This document shows positions 1 through 6,091 of a stretch of DNA of 17,958 bases, in pieces. The translations under genes were made by a program, and so were the position numbers. Source of the stretch: Bacteroidota bacterium (GTDB taxonomy: Bacteria > Bacteroidota > Bacteroidia > Flavobacteriales > Flavobacteriaceae); NCBI GenBank assembly GCA_023427845.1, contig JAEYZX010000135.1, positions 1 through 17,958 of the forward strand, written 5' to 3'. The first letter of the stretch is position 1; each line of letters starts with the position of its first letter. The notes under the pieces were generated by a model that saw only the letters and a list, made by a program, of their open reading frames with translations, was not told the DNA's origin and searched no databases.

Positions 1-270
1 AAACAAGAATTAAACAAAAAACACGACCGGTCGGCACAATTCAAAACAGTTATCGCCCTGATTCTAGATGGTACGCAACATTTATTCACCGGAATCGTCC
101 ACGGCGAGATCACCTGTGAAAAAGCCGGTTCAGAAGGTTTTGGCTATGATCCTATTTTCAAAGCTGACGGGCATTCAGCGACTTTTGCACAACTTTCTGC
201 CCAAGAAAAGGCTGCCATTAGCCATCGTGGACGGGCAATCCGGAAGCTGGTTGACTATCTTTCAAACTAA
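1..270 (+). CDS. rdgB: RdgB/HAM1 family non-canonical purine NTP pyrophosphatase, 3' part
   Basis: The reading frame is open from the first base and stops with TAA at 268-270, giving the last 89 residues; the start lies outside the window. RdgB/HAM1 enzymes hydrolyse dITP, ITP and XTP to the monophosphate plus pyrophosphate, keeping deaminated purines out of nucleic acids. The visible part holds the family's C-terminal signature: GSEGFGYDPIF, then TFAQL, EKAAISHRGRA and the closing helix RKLVDYL. These segments form the substrate pocket and the Ser-His-Arg motif. The N-terminal TxNxxK nucleotide-binding motif is not visible. Nothing suggests disruption. The next gene starts 99 bases downstream behind its own promoter box, so this gene probably ends its own transcript. 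Confidence 0.95.
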   Translation, partial: KQELNKKHDRSAQFKTVIALILDGTQHLFTGIVHGEITCEKAGSEGFGYDPIFKADGHSATFAQLSAQEKAAISHRGRAIRKLVDYLSN

Positions 271-341
271 CATTCTGATTATCAATTCGTAATTAAAATT
301 TAAATCTCTAAAACCCATTAGTATTTAACGGATATTAGCTG

Positions 342-349
342 TACTTTTG
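342..349 (+). promoter_or_regulatory. Bacteroidota-type -7 promoter box for the DEAD-box helicase
   Basis: TACTTTTG matches the TAnnTTTG -7 consensus of the Bacteroidota primary sigma factor exactly and lies 20 bases before the helicase ATG. That predicts a short leader. A clear TTG -33 element is not visible at the expected distance; TTAG at 318-321 is the nearest approximation. Confidence 0.6.
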
Positions 350-369
350 CAAAATATTTAAAATACTAT

Positions 370-2262
370 ATGAATAAATTTGAACAATTAGGATTGAGTG
401 AGTCGCTACTGCGGGCGATTTTAGATCTAGGATTTGAAAATCCGACCGAAGTACAGGAGAAAGCGATTCCCCTCTTATTGGAACAAGACACAGACATGGT
501 TGCGTTGGCCCAGACGGGGACAGGGAAAACAGCCGCGTTTGGCTTTCCACTAATCCAGAAAATCGACGCCAACAACAGAAATACGCAGGCGTTAATCTTA
601 TCACCTACACGCGAGCTTTGCTTGCAGATTACTAACGAAATCAAGAACTACTCAAAATACGAAAAAGGTATTAACGTAGTTGCAGTTTATGGCGGCGCCA
701 GCATCACAGAGCAGGCCCGCGAAATTAAACGTGGCGCACAAATTATTGTCGCAACCCCTGGTAGAATGCAGGACATGATCAACCGTGGGTTGGTCAATAT
801 TTCGCAAATCGACTATTGCGTACTTGATGAGGCTGATGAAATGCTGAACATGGGTTTTTACGATGACATTGTAAGCATCCTTTCAACATCTCCCGATGAA
901 AAGAATACGTGGTTATTCTCGGCTACAATGCCACAGGAAGTTGCCCGTATCGCTAAGAAGTTCATGAGCGAACCACTCGAAATTACAGTGGGTGCCAAGA
1001 ATTCTGGATCGGCTACCGTTTCACACGAATATTACCTGGTGAATGCACGCGACCGTTATGAAGCTTTAAAACGACTTGCCGATGCAAATCCCGATATTTT
1101 CTCGGTGGTGTTCTGCCGTACGAAAAGGGATACGCAGGCTGTTGCCGAAAAACTGATCGAGGATGGCTATAATGCTGCGGCACTTCATGGCGATTTGTCG
1201 CAGGCACAACGCGACGGCGTCATGAAATCGTTTCGTGGGCGTCAAATCCAGATGCTTGTCGCAACCGATGTTGCCGCACGCGGAATTGATGTTGACAATG
1301 TGACACACGTAGTGAATTACCAGCTTCCCGACGAAATAGAAACCTATAATCACCGTTCAGGCCGTACAGGCCGCGCCGGAAAACTGGGAACTTCAATCGT
1401 AATCGTGACAAAAAGCGAATTGCGTAAAATTTCGGCTATCGAACGCATCATCAAACAAAAATTCGAAGAAAAAACCATTCCATCAGGTATCGAAATCTGC
1501 GAAATCCAGCTTCTTCACCTTGCTACAAAAATCAAGGATACCGAAGTGGATCACGAAATCGACAACTATCTTCCTGCAATCAACAACGTACTTGAAGATT
1601 TGTCGAAGGAAGAATTGATCAAGAAAATGGTTTCGGTTGAATTCAACCGCTTTCTTAATTATTACAAGAAAACAAAAGATCTTTCGGCTCAGGTTGCCGG
1701 CGATCGACGTGACGACCGCGAACCGCGTCAAAGCAACGGCGGTGCCGTACGTTATTTCGTGAACATCGGGTCCCGGGACAACTTCGATTGGATGTCGTTG
1801 AAGGATTTCCTTCGCGATACTCTTGATCTTGGACGTGATGATGTGTACAAAGTGGACGTAAAAGAAGGGTTTTCATTCTTCAACACCGATCCTGAGCACA
1901 CTGATAAAGTAATGGAGGTTTTGAACAACATCCAGCTTGAAGGCCGACGAATCAATGTTGAGATTTCTAAAAACGATGGTGGCGGACGACGTGACCACAA
2001 TGGAAGAGGCTCCGGCGGATTTGGCGGAAGCAGAAGCTCGGCGCCACGACGTGAAGGAAGTTTTGCCCCACGTAGGGAAGGCGGATTCCGAAGCGATCGT
2101 TCAAGCGCACCGCGTGAGGGTGGTTTCCGGAGCGGATCACCGCGACGTGAAGGCGGATTTTCATCGGAACGGCCAAGACGAACCGAAGGTACGGAGCGTG
2201 CTCCACGACGTTCGGAAAGCTTTGGCGAAAGCCCGCGGGCAAAGCGCCCAAGGAAAAGTTAA
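370..2262 (+). CDS. DEAD-box RNA helicase, CsdA/DeaD-like, with DbpA-type RNA-binding domain and basic RGG-like tail
   Basis: ATP-dependent RNA helicase of 630 residues, expected to unwind structured RNA in ribosome assembly and cold adaptation. All helicase motifs are present in order: Q motif with Gln29, Walker A AQTGTGKT (47-54), PTREL (79-83), TPGR (129-132), DEAD (153-156), SAT (184-186), ATDVAARGID (298-307) and HRSGRTGR (328-335). A helical linker follows, then a DbpA-like RRM domain at about 459-536 (starting VRYFVNIG). The tail from about 538 is Gly/Arg/Ser-rich with imperfect repeats of the type APRREGGF and is probably disordered. The ATG at 370 gives a normal N-terminus and follows a -7 box by 20 bases. 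The cold-shock role is inferred from family membership. Its exact rRNA target cannot be told from sequence. Confidence 0.95.
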   Translation: MNKFEQLGLSESLLRAILDLGFENPTEVQEKAIPLLLEQDTDMVALAQTGTGKTAAFGFPLIQKIDANNRNTQALILSPTRELCLQITNEIKNYSKYEKGINVVAVYGGASITEQAREIKRGAQIIVATPGRMQDMINRGLVNISQIDYCVLDEADEMLNMGFYDDIVSILSTSPDEKNTWLFSATMPQEVARIAKKFMSEPLEITVGAKNSGSATVSHEYYLVNARDRYEALKRLADANPDIFSVVFCRTKRDTQAVAEKLIEDGYNAAALHGDLSQAQRDGVMKSFRGRQIQMLVATDVAARGIDVDNVTHVVNYQLPDEIETYNHRSGRTGRAGKLGTSIVIVTKSELRKISAIERIIKQKFEEKTIPSGIEICEIQLLHLATKIKDTEVDHEIDNYLPAINNVLEDLSKEELIKKMVSVEFNRFLNYYKKTKDLSAQVAGDRRDDREPRQSNGGAVRYFVNIGSRDNFDWMSLKDFLRDTLDLGRDDVYKVDVKEGFSFFNTDPEHTDKVMEVLNNIQLEGRRINVEISKNDGGGRRDHNGRGSGGFGGSRSSAPRREGSFAPRREGGFRSDRSSAPREGGFRSGSPRREGGFSSERPRRTEGTERAPRRSESFGESPRAKRPRKS

Positions 2263-2282
2263 ATTTCCTTTGTTAATTTTCT
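2250..2282 (+). terminator. Probable intrinsic terminator overlapping the helicase stop codon
   Basis: AAGGAAA (2250-2256) pairs with TTTCCTT (2264-2270) around a 7-base loop containing the TAA stop. A T-rich run follows (TGTTAATTTTCTT). The stem is AT-rich and only 7 bp, so termination strength is uncertain. Confidence 0.5.
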
Positions 2283-2324
2283 TATAATTATAGGGAGACT
2301 GCAATTTATCTTACTGTGTTTTAC

Positions 2325-2332
2325 TACTTTTA
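2325..2332 (+). promoter_or_regulatory. Near-consensus -7 box upstream of the secreted protein gene
   Basis: TACTTTTA differs from TAnnTTTG only in the last base and lies 17 bases before the ATG at 2350. No convincing -33 element is visible. Confidence 0.35.
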
Positions 2333-2349
2333 GGCCTTTAAAACCAGAC

Positions 2350-3120
2350 ATGAGATATTTTGCAGTCTTCTTTTTTTTCCTGCTTGCTGCTACAGTCACC
2401 GCACAGTCTTCTGACCAAAAAAATAAAGTCAACGGCACTATTTTAAACGACAACGACCTTTCGCCATTGGCAAATGTCAATATCGTGAATTTGAACAAAG
2501 TAAAAGCCACATCGACAAATGATAAAGGATATTTTGAAATCGAAGCTGCGGTAAACGATACGCTGATGCTTTCGCTTATCGGATTTCAATCGCTTAAAGT
2601 CCGCGTCACGAACGATTGGATAAAAAATAAAACCACACAAATACAGCTTACCGAAAAAGCAATCGCATTGGAAGAAGTGATCGTTCAACCTTATCTTCTT
2701 ACGGGTTATCTTGAAGTCGATACCAAACTGATTCCAATCCGGGAGAACTATCGTTACAGCATTTCGGGATTACCGCACGGTTATGAAGCCGGCGAATATT
2801 CTCCTGGCGCATTTGGAAATGTTTTGGGTTCGATATTCAATCCGGCAGACATGCTGTACAACTTCTTCGGAAAGAAACCAAGGGAGCTCAAAAAACTGAA
2901 AGAGCTTAAAAAAGACAATAACATGCGCGAAATGCTCGCATCGAAGTACGACCGTGAGACCGTTGCCGCCTTACTCGGAATCGACAAAAATGAAATCCCC
3001 GAAATCATGTCACGCTGCAACTATTCGGAATCGTTCGTGCTTTCGGCCAACGACCTGCAAATCATGGACGCCATCAGTGAATGTTACGAGGAATACAAAA
3101 TCCTGAAAAAGAAAAGGTAA
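2350..3120 (+). CDS. Secreted protein with carboxypeptidase regulatory-like (CarboxypepD_reg-like) domain
   Basis: A 256-residue protein starting with a signal peptide: MRYF, a Phe/Leu/Ala-rich core, and a likely type I cleavage site after about residue 19 (TAQ/SS). Residues about 27-108 form the beta-sandwich module found at the N-terminus of SusC/TonB-dependent receptors: GTILND, PLANVNIVNL, STNDKGYFEIEA, LMLSLIGFQ, then the linker-like IALEEVIV. Unlike those receptors it has no plug or barrel. The rest is charged, with a Lys-rich helical stretch (KKPRELKKLKELKK), and I do not recognise it. It probably sits in the periplasm or on the outer membrane. The function is unknown. Its stop codon abuts the stop codon of the convergent trmH. 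Confidence 0.85.
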   Translation: MRYFAVFFFFLLAATVTAQSSDQKNKVNGTILNDNDLSPLANVNIVNLNKVKATSTNDKGYFEIEAAVNDTLMLSLIGFQSLKVRVTNDWIKNKTTQIQLTEKAIALEEVIVQPYLLTGYLEVDTKLIPIRENYRYSISGLPHGYEAGEYSPGAFGNVLGSIFNPADMLYNFFGKKPRELKKLKELKKDNNMREMLASKYDRETVAALLGIDKNEIPEIMSRCNYSESFVLSANDLQIMDAISECYEEYKILKKKR

Positions 3121-3783
3121 CTAAAGATTGTTTTCCGCAAAATAACGCGCTTCGATCCGTTTGATGTCCTTAATCGAGTTCCGCGCCCAGTCGAGCCGCT
3201 TTTCCATTATTTCTTCTGCCGATAAATGCCAGTCGATATCCGTTTTTCGCAGTCGGCTTGTCAGGTTTTGGATGATTATCGCAGCCGATACCGAAATGTT
3301 CAGGCTTTCGGTAAAACCCTGCATTGGAATTTTCAGAAATCCGTCTGCTTGCGCCAATACTTCTTCCGACAACCCGTCGCGTTCGGTACCAAAAAACAAT
3401 GCCGCTTTCTGCGTAATGTCAAAATCATCAAGATCGCAGTCGTTTTGATGCGGAGTGGTCGCTATGATTCGGTATCCCTTCGATTTAACGGTCGAAATAC
3501 AGGCTGCCATCGTGTCAAACCGGTTGATGTCGACCCACTTCTGCGCGCCCATCGCGATTTCCTTGTCTATTTTTTTCCCATACCGTTCCTCAACAACATT
3601 CAGTTCCTGGATTCCGAAAACTTCACAACTACGCATAACCGCGCTTGTATTGTGCATTTGGAAAACGTCTTCCATTGCAACGGTAAAATGGTTAGTTCGC
3701 TGGGAAAGAACTTTCAAAAATTTTTCTTTTCGGTTATCGGTCAGGAAACCTTCGAGGTATTCGAGATATTTGGTGTCGGTCAT
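3121..3783 (-). CDS. trmH: SpoU/TrmH-family RNA 2'-O-methyltransferase, probably tRNA (guanosine-18-2'-O)-methyltransferase
   Basis: A SPOUT-fold RNA ribose methyltransferase of 220 residues using S-adenosylmethionine. All three knot motifs are visible: motif 1 NTSAVMRSCEVFG (45-57) with the catalytic-type Arg51, motif 2 FGTERDGLS (131-139) and motif 3 IPMQGFTESLNISVSAAI (152-169). These form the trefoil-knot cofactor site. The short N-terminus without an L30e-like substrate-binding domain, plus the basic C-terminal helix (LDWARNSIKDIKRIEARYF), fits TrmH acting on G18 of tRNA better than the rRNA enzyme RlmB, but substrate choice is an inference. The gene is convergent with the preceding gene with no space between stop codons, and divergent from the sirtuin gene across 50 bases. 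Confidence 0.93.
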   Translation of the reverse strand: MTDTKYLEYLEGFLTDNRKEKFLKVLSQRTNHFTVAMEDVFQMHNTSAVMRSCEVFGIQELNVVEERYGKKIDKEIAMGAQKWVDINRFDTMAACISTVKSKGYRIIATTPHQNDCDLDDFDITQKAALFFGTERDGLSEEVLAQADGFLKIPMQGFTESLNISVSAAIIIQNLTSRLRKTDIDWHLSAEEIMEKRLDWARNSIKDIKRIEARYFAENNL

Positions 3784-3807
3784 TTGGCTTCAGATTCTAT
3801 AAGTGTG

Positions 3808-3815
3808 TAAATTTA
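3808..3815. promoter_or_regulatory. Self-complementary -7-like box between divergent trmH and sirtuin genes
   Basis: TAAATTTA is its own reverse complement and matches TAnnTTTG at seven of eight positions on both strands. It lies 18 bases before the sirtuin ATG and 24 bases before the trmH ATG, so one site could serve either gene. Both promoters remain unproven. Confidence 0.3.
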
Positions 3816-3833
3816 TGGTTTAAAAAAGAATTC

Positions 3834-4553
3834 ATGGTCAACAAAAAGAAACTTGTGGTATTGACAGGCGCCGGAGTAAGTGCCGAAAGTGGTGTCGCGA
3901 CCTTCAGGGATTCGGGTGGTTTGTGGGAAGGGCACCATATAATGGAGGTTGCATCGCCCGAAGGATTCAACAGAAATCCGCAACTCGTCCTTGACTTTTA
4001 TAATAAAAGACGACGCCAGTTGAAAACGGTCGGGCCAAACGATGCTCATTTAGAACTCGCTAGGCTGCAACAGTTTTTTGATGTGGATATCATCACGCAG
4101 AATGTCGATGATTTGCACGAAAGGGCCGGTAGTGAAAAAGTATTGCATCTGCATGGAGAATTATTGAAAGCCCGCAGCGTTACCGATCCATATACCATTT
4201 TCGACTGGAAAGCCGATATTCACCAGGGCGACACCGATAGCAATGGAAATCAATTGCGGCCACACATTGTTTGGTTCGGCGAAGCGGTCCCGGCATTGGA
4301 AGAGGCAATCGAAATTACTTTGCAGGCCGATTATTTCGTTGTGGTGGGTTCGTCGCTGCAGGTCTATCCCGCTGCAGGCCTTGTCGATTTTGTCGCGCAG
4401 TCTGTTCCGATTTATTATATAGACCCGAAACCCGCGCAAATTCCGAATCTTGGCAACCGGCTGACGGTAATTGCCGAACCGGCATCGAAAGGAGTCGCGA
4501 AACTCAGCGAAATGTTAGTTGCCGAAGATCGCGAAAATCGTACTTACAGATGA
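3834..4553 (+). CDS. Sir2-family NAD-dependent protein deacylase (class III, SIRT5/CobB-like) lacking zinc cysteines
   Basis: A sirtuin of 239 residues that removes acyl groups from lysines using NAD. Visible motifs are GAGVSAESG (12-20) and FRDSGGLW for NAD binding, TQNVDDLHE (88-96), the catalytic His107 in LHGE, RPHIVWFGE (142-150) and GSSLQVYPAA (172-181). Tyr56 and Arg59 (FYNKRRRQL) form the YxxR pair that marks class III enzymes preferring succinyl- or malonyl-lysine. The zinc module normally found between LHGE and RPHIVWFGE contains no cysteine here, and the whole protein has none. The Rossmann core is complete, so it is probably active. The ATG at 3834 gives the usual sirtuin N-terminus. 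Confidence 0.93.
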   Translation: MVNKKKLVVLTGAGVSAESGVATFRDSGGLWEGHHIMEVASPEGFNRNPQLVLDFYNKRRRQLKTVGPNDAHLELARLQQFFDVDIITQNVDDLHERAGSEKVLHLHGELLKARSVTDPYTIFDWKADIHQGDTDSNGNQLRPHIVWFGEAVPALEEAIEITLQADYFVVVGSSLQVYPAAGLVDFVAQSVPIYYIDPKPAQIPNLGNRLTVIAEPASKGVAKLSEMLVAEDRENRTYR

Positions 4554-4595
4554 TTTTATAAAGCTGCATTTCTTTCATTTCTGAATCCGAAAAGT

Positions 4596-4603
4596 TATAT
4601 TTG
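4596..4603 (+). promoter_or_regulatory. Bacteroidota-type -7 promoter box for purB
   Basis: TATATTTG matches TAnnTTTG exactly and lies 25 bases upstream of the purB ATG. The 75-base gap separates purB from the sirtuin gene, suggesting purB is transcribed on its own. Confidence 0.6.
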
Positions 4604-4628
4604 CGCTTACCGCCTAAACACATAATAA

Positions 4629-5975
4629 ATGCAGATTTTAACTGAACTGAATGCCGTTTCTCCCATCGACGGAAGATACCGGGGCAAGACTGTTTCGCTC
4701 TCGACCTATTTCTCTGAGGAAGCGCTTATAAAATATCGAATACAGGTAGAAGTAGAATATTTTATTGCATTGTGCGAACTTCCGCTTCCGCAGCTCACGC
4801 ACGTAGATTCAAGGCTTTTTGAATCACTGCGCGACCTTTATAGAAATTTCAGTTCAGCCGATGCACAGGCGATTAAAGACATAGAGAAAATCACCAACCA
4901 CGATGTTAAGGCTGTTGAATATTTCATAAAGGATGAATTCGATAAACTTGGGTTGGCAAAATTTAAGGAATTCATTCACTTCGGACTGACTTCACAGGAC
5001 ATTAACAATACCGCAATACCGTTATCTGCACAGGAGGCATTTCAGAATGTTTATGTGAAAGCGCTGGTTGAGCTTGTGGCGAAATTGAAGTTTCTTTCCA
5101 GCGAATGGAAAGACGTCCCAATGCTCGCACGTACGCACGGGCAGCCGGCATCGCCAACGCGGCTTGGAAAAGAAATCGCGGTTTTCGTCGAGCGGCTTGA
5201 AGAACAGATGCGGTTGCTTTTCAACATACCTTTTGCCGCAAAATTTGGCGGTGCTACCGGAAACTTCAATGCGCATCATATTGCTTATCCGCAAATTGAC
5301 TGGAAGGAATTCGGAACAAAATTCGTTAGTGAAACTTTGGGCTTGCAACATTCTTTCCCAACTACACAGATAGAACATTACGATCATTTCGCCGCATTCT
5401 TTGACGCGCTTAAGCGAATCAATACAATAATAATCGATTTGGATCGCGACATCTGGACGTATGTGTCGATGGACTACTTCAAACAAAAGATCAAGGCAGG
5501 CGAAATCGGATCATCGGCAATGCCGCATAAAGTGAACCCGATCGATTTTGAAAATTCAGAAGGAAATCTCGGAATTGCGAATGCAATTTTTGAACATCTG
5601 TCGGCAAAATTACCGATTTCACGATTGCAGCGCGACCTGACCGACAGTACCGTTCTTCGAAATATCGGTGTTCCGATGGGCCATACGCTGATTGGTTTTG
5701 AAGCGACATTGAAAGGATTGAACAAGTTGCTGCTGAACGAGGAGAAATTCCATGAGGACCTTGATAAAAACTGGGCTGTCGTTGCCGAAGCGATTCAAAC
5801 GATACTTCGCAGGGAAGGGTATCCGAATCCGTATGAGGCATTGAAAGGCCTGACACGGACCAATGTGGCGATCGATAAACAGGCGATTCACGGATTTATT
5901 GAATCGCTTGATGTAAATGCCGATATCAAAACCGAATTATTGCGGATTACTCCATCCAACTATCTGGGAATATAA
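4629..5975 (+). CDS. purB: Adenylosuccinate lyase
   Basis: Fumarase/aspartase-superfamily lyase of 448 residues. It acts twice in purine synthesis: SAICAR to AICAR plus fumarate, and adenylosuccinate to AMP plus fumarate. The N-terminus LNAVSPIDGRYRGKT is typical of the E. coli-like PurB branch. RTHGQPASPT contains the catalytic-type His170. The flexible signature loop GSSAMPHKVNPIDFENSEG begins at residue 294, with the active-site serine at 295/296. The length is close to that of E. coli PurB (456). Cytoplasmic homotetramer by family knowledge. The ATG at 4629 follows a -7 box. The next gene in the same direction starts 116 bases downstream beyond a palindromic repeat element. Confidence 0.97.
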   Translation: MQILTELNAVSPIDGRYRGKTVSLSTYFSEEALIKYRIQVEVEYFIALCELPLPQLTHVDSRLFESLRDLYRNFSSADAQAIKDIEKITNHDVKAVEYFIKDEFDKLGLAKFKEFIHFGLTSQDINNTAIPLSAQEAFQNVYVKALVELVAKLKFLSSEWKDVPMLARTHGQPASPTRLGKEIAVFVERLEEQMRLLFNIPFAAKFGGATGNFNAHHIAYPQIDWKEFGTKFVSETLGLQHSFPTTQIEHYDHFAAFFDALKRINTIIIDLDRDIWTYVSMDYFKQKIKAGEIGSSAMPHKVNPIDFENSEGNLGIANAIFEHLSAKLPISRLQRDLTDSTVLRNIGVPMGHTLIGFEATLKGLNKLLLNEEKFHEDLDKNWAVVAEAIQTILRREGYPNPYEALKGLTRTNVAIDKQAIHGFIESLDVNADIKTELLRITPSNYLGI

Positions 5976-5978
5976 ATT

Positions 5979-6061
5979 ATCCTGCGAACCCCAGCCCTGA
6001 TCGCAGCGGCATCCTTTTGCGGCATTCTTTAGGGCGCAAAAGATACAGCGAAGAGCAGGAT
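5979..6061 (+). repeat. Interspersed palindromic repeat element, copy 1 (short hairpin form)
   Basis: The outer ends are complementary: ATCCTGC (5979-5985) and GCAGGAT (6055-6061). Inside lie the conserved blocks AGCCCTGAT (5993-6001) and AGCGGCATCC (6005-6014) on the left and GATACAGCG (6042-6050) on the right, which also partly pair. The centre is an 8-bp hairpin, CTTTTGCG (6014-6021) with CGCAAAAG (6035-6042). The same blocks in the same order occur at 13736-13832 with a different, longer centre. This copy fills the gap between purB and the antiporter gene. It could act as a terminator or processing signal, but the second copy lies in a divergent promoter region, which argues against a terminator role in general. 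Confidence 0.75.
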
Positions 6062-6091
6062 TGGCTGCAAAAAAAAGAATAAAAGAAATAT

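Noticed and set aside
1937..2287. 116-residue open frame overlapping the helicase tail and running past its stop
   Set aside because: It is a frame shadow of the low-complexity Arg/Gly repeat region, with no recognisable domain and no promoter of its own.
3226..3810. 194-residue open frame antisense to trmH
   Set aside because: trmH has all SpoU motifs on the opposite strand; the antisense frame has no recognisable motif and arises from its codon pattern.
5022..5486. 154-residue open frame antisense to purB
   Set aside because: purB is intact with its signature loop; the antisense frame has no domain and is a shadow.
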